Part shown: positions 10,141 to 18,174 of the stretch, piece by piece
How positions within the stretch are numbered: the stretch's first letter is position 1
Layout: each line of letters begins with the position of its first letter
Assembly (NCBI GenBank): GCA_025361485.1
Contig: JANYLA010000125.1
Coordinates: 1 to 45,351, forward strand
Reading direction: 5' to 3'
Source: Bacteroidales bacterium
GTDB taxonomy: Bacteria > Bacteroidota > Bacteroidia > Bacteroidales > Tenuifilaceae
Length of the DNA stretch: 45,351 bases
Translations under genes and position numbers: made by a program
The notes under the pieces: generated by a model
What the model saw: the letters and a program-made list of their open reading frames with translations, nothing else
Database searches by the model: none
Told to the model about the DNA's origin: nothing

Positions 10141-10194
10141 AAAGAGCTAAGTAATCATACAATTTAATTAACAGTTTTCAAACGAATTCTAAAA

Positions 10195-11112
10195 ATGCCT
10201 AGTAATTCCAAATATCTCATTGTATTACTTGGCCCAACAGGAGTCGGTAAAACCGATCTGAGCATAACCCTTTCATATGAATTCGATGCACAAATCCTTT
10301 CATCCGATTCAAGACAATTTTACCGAGAGATGAAGATTGGGACAGCAACCCCAACCGACGATATTCTTAAGGCTGCACCCCATCATTTTATTGGAAATAA
10401 ATCCATATTCGATCGATATAGCTGTGGCATATTTGAACTTGAGGTGCTAACTCTTTTAAACGATTTATATAAAACTCATCAATCCGCAATGCTGGTTGGC
10501 GGTTCAGGACTTTATATTGATTCTGTCTGCGATGGAATTGATGATTTTCCTGCACCTGATATCGAACTACGGAAAGAACTTTACAAACAGCTAAACAATG
10601 AGGGGATTGAGAGTGTAAGAAAGCAGCTTCAGCTGCTCGATCCCGATTATTACAATCAGGTAGACCTTAAAAATACTCAGCGAATGCTTAAGGCAATTGA
10701 AGTTTGTTTGCAAACAGGTCGAACTTATTCATCTTTTAGAACAAAGCCAAATAAGGAACGCCCTTTTATTTCTATTAAAATTGGATTAAATCGAGAACGT
10801 GAGGCGCTTTATCAACGAATAAACAATAGGGTTGATTGTATGGTTACCAATGGGCTGGTTGCTGAGGTTAACGGTTTATATGATCACAAGCAGTTGAATT
10901 CATTGAATACCGTTGGGTATAAAGAAATATTTGAGTACCTCGATGGAATAATTAGTTTAGCTGAGGCAATTGATTTAATCAAAAGAAATTCACGCCGTTA
11001 TGCTAAGCGACAGCTGACCTGGTGGACGCGCGATAAAGATATCGTTTGGTTTCATCCTGAACAGGTTGATTTGATTATTGAATTTATTAAAAATCGTATG
11101 CAGAATGGTTGA
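10195..11112 (+). CDS. miaA: tRNA dimethylallyltransferase
   Basis: Adds a dimethylallyl group to N6 of A37 in tRNAs reading UNN codons. The 305-aa protein has a P-loop GPTGVGKTDLS at residues 13-23, SSDSRQFYREMKIGTATPT for substrate and tRNA recognition, LVGGSGLYID, and KRNSRRYAKRQLTWWTRD near the C-terminus. The length is normal. The next gene starts inside its last codons (8-base overlap), which suggests translational coupling. A second modification-related gene, the TsaC-like protein, lies in the same plus-strand neighbourhood. Confidence 0.96.
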   Translation: MPSNSKYLIVLLGPTGVGKTDLSITLSYEFDAQILSSDSRQFYREMKIGTATPTDDILKAAPHHFIGNKSIFDRYSCGIFELEVLTLLNDLYKTHQSAMLVGGSGLYIDSVCDGIDDFPAPDIELRKELYKQLNNEGIESVRKQLQLLDPDYYNQVDLKNTQRMLKAIEVCLQTGRTYSSFRTKPNKERPFISIKIGLNREREALYQRINNRVDCMVTNGLVAEVNGLYDHKQLNSLNTVGYKEIFEYLDGIISLAEAIDLIKRNSRRYAKRQLTWWTRDKDIVWFHPEQVDLIIEFIKNRMQNG

Positions 11113-11698
11113 TAATCAGCAAGAAATACTATCGATTAATTATGAGCTGCCAAAACCGATAGCCTTTAATTGCTGGAAGCACCATCTAGGTTATGTTCGA
11201 AATGTTTTAGATAAACAGACCAATTATAGTAAGAATGATACATTTCTTCGTGAAATAGTTCAGTTCATTGGTGAATCACAATTCGATTATTACCTAGGAA
11301 CTCTTGATGTTTTCAGTATATCAAATGAGGTTATCGACTATTTAAAATCAGTAAAAGCGTTCAGCCATAACGATTTTAAGGAATGGTTAGCTTCCGAGGG
11401 TGCCGATTACCGTTGTATCTCTCTTTCCGATGGTTCAAATTGGACTTTAAGGTTGGGTCAAGGAGATGATCGGTATATCCATATTCACCCGAGCAGGCAT
11501 TCCAAAAAAACGATTAGATTGAAAAGTTCATCGCTTAAAACTGCGTATGTTTTTTTGTTCTATTATGGATTATCAGATGCTGAAATTTCGATTGCAAAAG
11601 TGAATCATGTTCGTAATAAATTTGCAAAATTACCCCCGTTAAAATTAACTTCCCCACTGGCAGCCATATCTAGAATCATAAATTTTTTTATTGTCTGA
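11105..11698 (+). CDS. Hypothetical protein overlapping miaA
   Basis: 197 aa from the ATG at 11105, which overlaps the miaA stop by 8 bases. An upstream in-frame start at 11078 would overlap more and is less likely. I do not recognise the family. It is a soluble, mixed alpha/beta-looking protein without signal peptide or TM segment. A basic stretch, IHIHPSRHSKKTIRLKSS, lies near residues 132-149, and the last third reads YGLSDAEISIAKVNHVRNKFAKLPPL. The segment SRHSKKTIRLKSSSLKTAY could contact nucleic acid, but that is speculation. Its coupling to miaA is the only context clue. Confidence 0.7.
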   Translation: MVDNQQEILSINYELPKPIAFNCWKHHLGYVRNVLDKQTNYSKNDTFLREIVQFIGESQFDYYLGTLDVFSISNEVIDYLKSVKAFSHNDFKEWLASEGADYRCISLSDGSNWTLRLGQGDDRYIHIHPSRHSKKTIRLKSSSLKTAYVFLFYYGLSDAEISIAKVNHVRNKFAKLPPLKLTSPLAAISRIINFFIV

Positions 11699-11919
11699 TT
11701 TTATAGCGCTTTCATTCGTTACGTGGTAGTAACAATCACATAGATAGGTTGATACGCTTTTAAGCGAAGGGTGATGTTAATCATCGTTAATTTTACAGAT
11801 TCTTTGAAACATTATTTATAAATTAGCGTTTATGTATTTGAAAAGCAATTTCATTAATTAGGTTTTAGGGTTAATAGTTAGTTATGATTTTGTTGTTTTT
11901 AGGTTAATTTTTAGGGTGT
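11699..11919 (+). other. Gene-free stretch, possible long 3' UTR or small RNA
   Basis: About 220 bases without a credible ORF between the miaA-linked gene and the terminator at 11920. It contains a short inverted element, ACGCTTTTAAGCG, near 11752-11765. No clear TAnnTTTG promoter lies inside, so a long 3' UTR is as likely as an independent sRNA. Confidence 0.25.
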
Positions 11920-11947
11920 AAAAACGGGATTGAAAAATCCCGTTTTT
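11920..11947 (+). terminator. Intrinsic terminator before the peptide-binding lipoprotein gene
   Basis: A perfect 11-bp stem, AAAAACGGGAT/ATCCCGTTTTT, with loop TGAAAA, followed by GTTTTT. It closes the transcript of the upstream genes (9613-11698, if these are one operon). Confidence 0.88.
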
Positions 11948-11993
11948 GTTTTTAATACCTTTCATAAATCATCGAATCTCATCAAAATTTGAA

Positions 11994-12001
11994 TACTTTT
12001 G
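11994..12001 (+). promoter_or_regulatory. Bacteroidota -7 promoter element
   Basis: TACTTTTG matches TAnnTTTG, 22 bases before the ATG at 12024. It lies inside the longer reading frame that opens at 11946, which supports the downstream start. Confidence 0.6.
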
Positions 12002-12023
12002 CTATCAAAGAACTTTCGGTTTG

Positions 12024-13667
12024 ATGAGATATCTTGTTTTTAGTTTTATTCTAATTCTCTTTTTATTTGCTTGTAATAATCCCCAAGAGGATTATAAAAA
12101 GCATCAGATTTTTCGTTATAACGAAAGCAAAAGTATTACAACCCTTGATCCTGCTTTTGCTCGTAATCAAGCATTGATATGGCCTGCACATCAGCTCTAC
12201 AATGGATTGGTTCAGCTCGATGACTCCTTAAATATTAAACCCTGTATTGCAAAGGGCTGGAGTATCTCAAAGGATGGAAAGATATTTACTTTTTTTCTTC
12301 GAACTGATGTTTTTTTTCATGCATCCGAAGTTTTTCCTAATGGGGTTGGACGAAAGGTTAACGCATCAGATTTTGTTTATAGCTTTAATCGAATTTTGAA
12401 CCCTGAAGTTGCTTCACCCGGGGCATGGGTTCTATCCATCCTCGATAAGAATAAATCGGGTTCTCTTAATGGTTGTATTGCTATAAATGATTCGGTGCTT
12501 CAGGTGAATCTCAAGAAGCCTTTCCCCGCTTTTCTTGGCATGCTATCGATGCCATACTGCTACGTTGTTCCTAACGAGGCCATTGAAAGGTATGGTAAAG
12601 AGTTCAGAAACCACCCAGTTGGAACAGGCCCTTTTTATTTAAAGTATTGGAAAGAGGGCGAAAAACTTATTTTTAGACGTAATCAGAACTATTTCGAAAG
12701 AGATAAATGCGGTAATCATTTGCCTTACCTTGAAGCAATAAGCATCACTTTTATTGCCGATAAGCAATCAGAGTTTTTAGAATTCGTTAAAGGCAATATT
12801 GATTTTATTTCGAGTGTTAATTCCGCATCAAAGGATGAACTTTTAACCCGAATGGGTAGTTTGAATCCGCGCTACGAAGCAAAGGTGAAAATGTTAACCG
12901 GACCCTATTTAAATACAGAATATATTGGAATTCTTGTTGATAGTACAAGTCAGTCATCAAAAAGTAATCCGTTACTCATCCCCAATGTCAGAAAGGCCGT
13001 TGGTTATGGAATTGATCGTGCTAAGATGATAATGTATCTTCGAAGTAATATGTTTTACCCCGCGTTTAATGGTTTTGTTCCGATTGGAATGCCAAATTTT
13101 GATAGAGTCACAAAAGGATTCAACTATAACCCTGTTTTGTCGCAGGAACTCCTTAAAGAGGTTGGCTTTAGCCCTGCGAATCCAGTGCCATCTTTCTCCT
13201 TATCAACTACCGATGATTATGTTGATATCTGCGAATTTATTCAGAATCAGCTTAATGAGCTGGGATTTGATATTAAGGTTGATGTTTACCCTGGTGCTGC
13301 ATATCGCGAGATGCTAGCGAATTCAAAACTTAATTTCTTTAGAGCCTCTTGGGTTGGTGATTATGCGGATCCTGAGAATTACTTAGCGCTGTTCAATAGC
13401 GAGAATTTTAGTCCTTCGGGGCCAAACTATACTCATTTCAGAAATAAGAATTTTGATAATCTATACTCTTGCTCGTTAACCGAGGTTTCATTGCAAAAAC
13501 GGCTAATGTATTACAAAGAGATGGACTCATTGGTTATTGCTAATGCTGTTGTTATTCCTTTGTACTACGATAAGGTAGTTCGATTTGTTAGCAGCGATAT
13601 TGAAGGTATGGTATGCAACCCGATGAACCTGTTAGATTTAAAAGTAGTTAAAAAAGTATTTAAATAA
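12024..13667 (+). CDS. Peptide/nickel-type ABC transporter substrate-binding lipoprotein
   Basis: 547 aa, SBP_bac_5 family. The start at 12024 gives a lipoprotein signal peptide, MRYLVFSFILILFLFACNN, with the lipobox Cys at residue 17. The frame opens earlier at 11946, but that region is a terminator and promoter. The family fold is evident from ESKSITTLDPAFARNQAL, the VNASDFVYSFNRILNP segment, PVGTGPFYLKYW, VRKAVGYGIDR and the late FFRASWVGDYADPENYL. It binds an oligopeptide or similar ligand at the cell surface. No permease or ATPase genes are adjacent, so it is an orphan receptor or works with components elsewhere. The GlcNAc-kinase-like gene starts six bases after its stop, which hints at cell-wall peptide/amino-sugar recycling (inference). 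Confidence 0.9.
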   Translation: MRYLVFSFILILFLFACNNPQEDYKKHQIFRYNESKSITTLDPAFARNQALIWPAHQLYNGLVQLDDSLNIKPCIAKGWSISKDGKIFTFFLRTDVFFHASEVFPNGVGRKVNASDFVYSFNRILNPEVASPGAWVLSILDKNKSGSLNGCIAINDSVLQVNLKKPFPAFLGMLSMPYCYVVPNEAIERYGKEFRNHPVGTGPFYLKYWKEGEKLIFRRNQNYFERDKCGNHLPYLEAISITFIADKQSEFLEFVKGNIDFISSVNSASKDELLTRMGSLNPRYEAKVKMLTGPYLNTEYIGILVDSTSQSSKSNPLLIPNVRKAVGYGIDRAKMIMYLRSNMFYPAFNGFVPIGMPNFDRVTKGFNYNPVLSQELLKEVGFSPANPVPSFSLSTTDDYVDICEFIQNQLNELGFDIKVDVYPGAAYREMLANSKLNFFRASWVGDYADPENYLALFNSENFSPSGPNYTHFRNKNFDNLYSCSLTEVSLQKRLMYYKEMDSLVIANAVVIPLYYDKVVRFVSSDIEGMVCNPMNLLDLKVVKKVFK

Positions 13668-13673
13668 TATTTT

Positions 13674-14519
13674 ATGATTGTCATTGCTGATAGTGGACTT
13701 ACAAAAACTGATTGGAGATTAGTTCTCAAGGATAGGAATATTATCAAATTTGAAACTAAAGGTTTAAGCCCTTTTTTTTGCACCGAGGAGGATTATTATA
13801 CTGCGTTACAATCTGCATTCCCATCGCAAATAGAACCATCAATGGTTTCAAAGGTTTTTTTCTATGGTTCTGGTTGTGCAGGAGAGGAAAAGGGCTTAAA
13901 AGCCAAAGAGGCGTTGCAATTATTTTTTGTTAAAGCTCAGGTAAGTGTTTATTCCGATTTGCTTGCAGCCGCACGTTCCTTGTTTGGCGATGATAAGGGA
14001 GTTGTTGCAATTCTTGGAACGGGTTCAAATATTGCTTTTTATGATGGTATTCAAGTAATTCATCGGACACCCTCGTTAGGATTTATCCTTGGCGACGAGG
14101 GTGGTGGAGCTTATATTGGGAGACAGCTAATTCAATCCTTTTTTTATGGACAACTTCCATCAGAATTATCTGAATCCATTAAATCAAAATATAATTTAGA
14201 TTTAAGCCATGTGCTCGATAGGATTTATGCTCAGCCAAAACCATCGGCATATCTTGCATCTTTTGTTCCTTTTGTGAATGAAAATATCGACCACGTGTTT
14301 ATGAGCCAGCTTGTTTACGATGTATTCGAAGATTTATATGAGAAGCACCTCAAAGTAATACCTGAACTTAATACTTATGGACTTGGTGTGGTTGGCTCTG
14401 TTGGTTCGATTTTTAAAGATTTTTTACTTAGAATTGCTACGGATAAAGGGTTTTTGATAAAAGGTTTTAATCAATATCCGATTGAATCTTTAGAGGACTA
14501 TCATATTCAAAAAGTTTAA
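13674..14519 (+). CDS. BadF/BadG-type ATPase, N-acetylglucosamine kinase-like
   Basis: 281 aa of the ASKHA fold. IADSGLTKTDWRLV is the phosphate-1 motif, VAILGTGSNIAFYDG the phosphate-2 motif, and LGDEGGGAYIGR the conserved loop of the BadF/BcrA and NAGK group. The size fits N-acetylglucosamine kinase-like members. It is cytosolic and probably phosphorylates an amino sugar salvaged from peptidoglycan. It is translationally close to the upstream peptide-binding lipoprotein. Its stop codon overlaps the stop of the convergent STAND gene by 4 bases (TTAA at 14516-14519), with no terminator between them. Confidence 0.85.
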   Translation: MIVIADSGLTKTDWRLVLKDRNIIKFETKGLSPFFCTEEDYYTALQSAFPSQIEPSMVSKVFFYGSGCAGEEKGLKAKEALQLFFVKAQVSVYSDLLAAARSLFGDDKGVVAILGTGSNIAFYDGIQVIHRTPSLGFILGDEGGGAYIGRQLIQSFFYGQLPSELSESIKSKYNLDLSHVLDRIYAQPKPSAYLASFVPFVNENIDHVFMSQLVYDVFEDLYEKHLKVIPELNTYGLGVVGSVGSIFKDFLLRIATDKGFLIKGFNQYPIESLEDYHIQKV

Positions 14520-17023
14520 AAGAGATCATAACTGAACCCTGTCTTGCTTATTAACTGTTTTGCAAAGGTGCTGCATTCATTGGATTTGGTTTTCTCTCCA
14601 AGTCGAAGTAACGATTCAGAAAGATTTTTCATTAGTTTAACTTCAATTATCTTGTAACCTGCAAGGTTACTAAGTTCAGTTGAGTGCCGAAAACTTTCAT
14701 ACGCATTGGTCATTTCATTGCTATTCAAGTAGTAAATTGCCTTTAAAACCTGTCCTGTAATTTTGAAAATAAAACTATCCATTGGGTTTAGTTGCGATAC
14801 AATAAGGTCAATCTCAATGATGTCCTTTAATTCTAGTTGTTTGCCTGAATTCAATCTACAGATGTATCTAAAGAGTTTTAGCTCATTATTAAAGATGCCG
14901 ATGTTATTATCCTCAAGGGCTTCATCAATTTTTGTTAGCTTCGATAGTGCATCATATTGATTAGTTATTATTAATGCGTTGTAAAAAGATGATTCAAATG
15001 AACCATACTTATAATTTTTTGATTTGCGAATTTGTTTTAAGTATGCGATTGTTTCATCGATGACTTTGTCGGCGTTCAAGTTTTTTAGTAGATAATAGTA
15101 CATGAGCTTGCAGGCAAACCATTTTCCTGCAATGTTGGCGTTGAAGTTATTATTCGGTTTGAAATCAATTATTTGTGAGAAGTACCTTTCAATTTTACCT
15201 TCATCTAACGAAAGAAAACCAGAATATACATTAAGAATAAAACCAACTATCTCTTCATCTTCCGTATCGTAATGCTTTAAAAAGTATTCTAAACTTACAG
15301 AAAATGATCCTGTTATGTTGTTAAAATCAGGAAAGTCTTCAAAGAAGTATTTTCTTGCAACAGGAATACTGGCGTAAATTGGAAGTAAGTGCTTACGCAG
15401 ATATTCATCCTTTCTAAGCGTAATAGCAATTTGCGGGTTAGATAATACGGACTTAAGAGTTGAGATATTAAGATCGAAAAAACTCATCAAAGGTTTTAAA
15501 AGTCTATTCTTATATGCAAATTGGTAAAGGCGAATAATTAGATGCGGCAAAAGTTCGTGTCCCGAATATTTTCTTTCAATTTCAACAAATAGCGAAAATG
15601 GTATATCATCCTCCTTATCAATATAATTCTTTGAAATAAGGATCTCGAATAGATTATTGTTGGCAAATTTTATAATCTTACTAAAACCTCCGAATTTGTT
15701 TTCAATATCATCCTCGGAAATTATTCCAAAGGAGATTAAATCTTCGTATGCAGCTAGGTATTTACCTGCAAGTTTTAAATGAATGGGGTAAATCTCCTTT
15801 AATGAATTTTTCTTTACTGCCTCAAGATTAAGCCCGTAATCAGATAATTTGAGTATTGTATTTATGATATCAATTTTCTCTTCAGCAAAGCTGGAGGTGT
15901 ATATCTGATTATTTAAAAACTCATTGAAGATTTCTAATTGGTCGTTAAGTAAATACTCATTTTCAGGATGAAAGATATTTACAAATAGCTGTAAAAAATA
16001 TGGGTACGATAAGGTTTCCTTCAGTTCTAAAGAAAACTCATCAATTAGCGTTCTCCTTGCATGGCTTGTATTAATGGTGTTATCAAGAATTTTTTGAATT
16101 TCAACAGATGTGAGAAGGGGCATGTTTGCCCCATCTGATGTGAATGATACGGGTGTAACATGTAGCCATTTTTCAGCATTCTCGATAAATGGTTTAAACT
16201 TATTCCATGTATAATGCCGAGCAGATATTATAATCTTAAACCAGTTAGTTGAGGAATAACTTAATGATAAATCAGCCAATGCAGCATAAACTTTCTCGAG
16301 TTTTGAACCCTGAAGGTTTGATTCATCAAGACCATCAATAATTAAAATAAACCTGCCTTCATGTGGCGACTCACCGCTTTTTAAAATGCTTAAAAAATTG
16401 TTATCGGGCGATAATCCTAACTGTCGCATTAACCAATCTTCTAAGTATAATTCTGAGTTTGCGAATGAATTGAGGGTTGTAGCTTGAATAAAAAGGATTA
16501 AATCGTTTAAGTAGCTTTTTTTCGAATAATTTTTTTCATACCATTTTGCAAGTAAAGTAGATTTGCCATAACCACCAGGACCAATAAATGCAGTTGAACT
16601 AAATTCGCTTTTTAAAAAATAAGAAAGTCTTTCATCAGCATAATGACGTTCAATCGTCTTATTATAATTAATTCCACTTTTCCGTTTAATAACGTCTATC
16701 GTATTCGTGCTAATCTTTTTTGATTTCTCCGATATTCTGCTCCATATTTCTGTAATTTGATTTTGATTTTCGCCTACTTCACGATTCATTTCGATGAATT
16801 GACCCCAATTCTCAATGCCAATATAGCGGCAAAGTATATCGTATGTGATCCTTGATGGATGAGAATTCGTTATAAGGATACCAAAAAAACGCCTTAGCGT
16901 TGCAGGGCTTAAGTACTCCCTTGAAATTTCTAGTATATTGTTAGATAGTGATTTACAATCCTTCTGGCAGGTTATTTTTTTGCCAAACTTCTTTTCTACA
17001 GAAACTTTTAACCGTTCAACCAT
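14516..17023 (-). CDS. NACHT-type STAND NTPase with N-terminal LRRFFG-type helical domain
   Basis: 835 aa from the ATG at 17023. The frame opens at an ATG at 17176, but the promoter-like TATATTTG at 17087-17080 lies between, and MVERLKVSVEKKFGKK looks like the domain start. Residues 1-80 form a small helical domain (SPATLRRFFGI, TYDILCRYIG, WGQF) of a type I associate with Bacteroidota signalling proteins. The NTPase follows: Walker A GPGGYGKST at about 148-156, Walker B FILIIDGLDES at about 225-235 with the NACHT-like DGLDE, and IIISARHYTW in the sensor-1 position. The rest, about 550 residues, is helical and repeat-like, as in STAND sensor regions. STAND proteins act as ligand-triggered oligomerising switches, often in phage defence. 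No effector domain is recognisable in this chain. Confidence 0.82.
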   Translation of the reverse strand: MVERLKVSVEKKFGKKITCQKDCKSLSNNILEISREYLSPATLRRFFGILITNSHPSRITYDILCRYIGIENWGQFIEMNREVGENQNQITEIWSRISEKSKKISTNTIDVIKRKSGINYNKTIERHYADERLSYFLKSEFSSTAFIGPGGYGKSTLLAKWYEKNYSKKSYLNDLILFIQATTLNSFANSELYLEDWLMRQLGLSPDNNFLSILKSGESPHEGRFILIIDGLDESNLQGSKLEKVYAALADLSLSYSSTNWFKIIISARHYTWNKFKPFIENAEKWLHVTPVSFTSDGANMPLLTSVEIQKILDNTINTSHARRTLIDEFSLELKETLSYPYFLQLFVNIFHPENEYLLNDQLEIFNEFLNNQIYTSSFAEEKIDIINTILKLSDYGLNLEAVKKNSLKEIYPIHLKLAGKYLAAYEDLISFGIISEDDIENKFGGFSKIIKFANNNLFEILISKNYIDKEDDIPFSLFVEIERKYSGHELLPHLIIRLYQFAYKNRLLKPLMSFFDLNISTLKSVLSNPQIAITLRKDEYLRKHLLPIYASIPVARKYFFEDFPDFNNITGSFSVSLEYFLKHYDTEDEEIVGFILNVYSGFLSLDEGKIERYFSQIIDFKPNNNFNANIAGKWFACKLMYYYLLKNLNADKVIDETIAYLKQIRKSKNYKYGSFESSFYNALIITNQYDALSKLTKIDEALEDNNIGIFNNELKLFRYICRLNSGKQLELKDIIEIDLIVSQLNPMDSFIFKITGQVLKAIYYLNSNEMTNAYESFRHSTELSNLAGYKIIEVKLMKNLSESLLRLGEKTKSNECSTFAKQLISKTGFSYDLF

Positions 17024-17079
17024 ATTGATTGGTAAATAGAGGGTGCTAGATTGTAATCCTTTGATTGTATTGTGTTTTA

Positions 17080-17087
17080 CAAATATA
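17080..17087 (-). promoter_or_regulatory. Candidate -7 element of the STAND gene
   Basis: Reads TATATTTG on the minus strand, 57 bases upstream of the ATG at 17023. It matches TAnnTTTG. It supports the shorter start of the STAND protein. Confidence 0.45.
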
Positions 17088-17165
17088 TATAGGATTATTT
17101 TATTATTAATGCCTTGAGAAAAATATTGACCGCTTTGACCACTTAATGTAAGGATTGGTAAAAAA

Positions 17166-17173
17166 TATATTTG
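17166..17173 (+). promoter_or_regulatory. Candidate -7 element of the divergent three-gene unit
   Basis: TATATTTG on the plus strand, 18 bases before the ATG at 17191. With the minus-strand element at 17080-17087 it forms a divergent pair about 80 bases apart, using the same 8-base -7 sequence. Confidence 0.5.
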
Positions 17174-17190
17174 CATAAAATAATTCTACA

Positions 17191-18009
17191 ATGGAGACCC
17201 CATTCTTAGCCGAGTTAGATAAAGAGTATACCGAACTTTTGAAAACAGGTAAAATAAAGATTGTGGAAGACGTTAAGAGATTGACATCTAAACAGTTTTC
17301 ATATAATTCACCTTATTATTTCCTTGGAAACATCCGTTCTAGAGTTGTTTTAGTAACCTTTAATTTAAAAAAAGAGTATTTGTGCAAAGGGAATAACCTT
17401 GTTGATTTTGAATCCTATCAGAATAAAAGCCAAGGCCTTGGAGAAATATTCCTCGAATCGGAAAACAAAGTTGAGTTTGATTCTATTTATGCCTCAGATA
17501 TTCGAATGTTAAACTACCTGCGACCATTCAATATTATACGATTTGATCAAGAATCAACTTTTCGAAATCTACAAAAGTTAACCGCCGAGAAGTTAGAGTT
17601 AGGATTAGTCCCATATCCATCTCCTGATTTTTCGGATAGAGATTTTATGATTAATTATAAGGTTTGCAGACCTTTTGTAGAAAGAGTTTTGAATGGAATT
17701 ATAGCTTATCCTCGACAGTATATAGTTTTTATCGGCAGCTGTTTCAATAATATTTTATCGGAATTTATCGAAGAGTCAGAATCGTTCCGCTTTTTATTAA
17801 CCAGCCCCAATTGCCCAAACCAGAAGTTTATCGCCCATTTTACTCGCGTTACACTTAAGATTAATAATAAACGTGTAATTGCTGGTATTGCGGAATCGTT
17901 TTGCGACGAAAACCTTGATAGTGTTCTTCTTGAGAAATATGGTCAGGAATCAGTTGCAATAATTAATCGGGGATTTTTATTGTCAAACCCACTGTGGAAG
18001 TCTTACTAA
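17191..18009 (+). CDS. Uncharacterised 272-aa protein, possibly UDG-fold-like
   Basis: I do not recognise this gene with certainty. It is soluble, with no signal peptide or TM segment. The order of elements loosely resembles uracil-DNA-glycosylase-superfamily proteins of unknown role: a hydrophobic strand RSRVVLVTFNL (about 49-59) where a GLNPG-type loop would start, then LELGLVPYPSPDFS (about 135-148), comparable to the ELxPYHSxxF motif of such proteins, then a helix and strand PRQYIVFIGSCFNN (about 174-187). The catalytic-loop residues of true UDGs are not evident, so enzymatic activity is doubtful. It diverges from the STAND gene and is followed at 12 bases by a mini-TM gene, which argues for one functional unit. 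Confidence 0.55.
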   Translation: METPFLAELDKEYTELLKTGKIKIVEDVKRLTSKQFSYNSPYYFLGNIRSRVVLVTFNLKKEYLCKGNNLVDFESYQNKSQGLGEIFLESENKVEFDSIYASDIRMLNYLRPFNIIRFDQESTFRNLQKLTAEKLELGLVPYPSPDFSDRDFMINYKVCRPFVERVLNGIIAYPRQYIVFIGSCFNNILSEFIEESESFRFLLTSPNCPNQKFIAHFTRVTLKINNKRVIAGIAESFCDENLDSVLLEKYGQESVAIINRGFLLSNPLWKSY

Positions 18010-18021
18010 TTATTAAAAAAA

Positions 18022-18147
18022 ATGGAAAATATAAAAATGTTTATAAATAAGAGTATTGGGCCATTGGGAAAGTTTGATGTTGGAGTTTTTATTGTTTTCC
18101 TTTTAATTACAATGATTTTTGTATTTACAATAGTTATAAATTTTTGA
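18022..18147 (+). CDS. 41-aa single-span membrane protein (small ORF)
   Basis: The ATG at 18022 opens a 41-codon frame ending in TGA at 18145-18147. Residues 1-18 are polar and basic (MENIKMFINKSIGPLGKF). Residues 20-40 are one uninterrupted hydrophobic helix (VGVFIVFLLITMIFVFTIVI). It sits 12 bases after the 272-aa gene and 27 bases before the trypsin-fold gene, on the same strand. No family is recognised. The positive-inside rule suggests N-in, C-out. It could be a membrane toxin or effector, an anchor, or a holin-like peptide, but it could also be a chance ORF in an AT-rich spacer. The tight spacing and clean TM profile favour a real gene. Confidence 0.5.
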   Translation: MENIKMFINKSIGPLGKFDVGVFIVFLLITMIFVFTIVINF

Positions 18148-18174
18148 TTTTACCATAACCTAAAACCTTATATA

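Noticed and set aside
11946-12023. Upstream start for the peptide-binding lipoprotein
   Set aside because: It begins inside a terminator and spans a promoter element; the start at 12024 gives a proper lipobox signal peptide.
17024-17176. ATG at 17176 as start of the STAND protein
   Set aside because: The extra 51 residues are not domain-like, and the candidate -7 element at 17080-17087 lies within them. The start at 17023 begins the conserved N-terminal domain.
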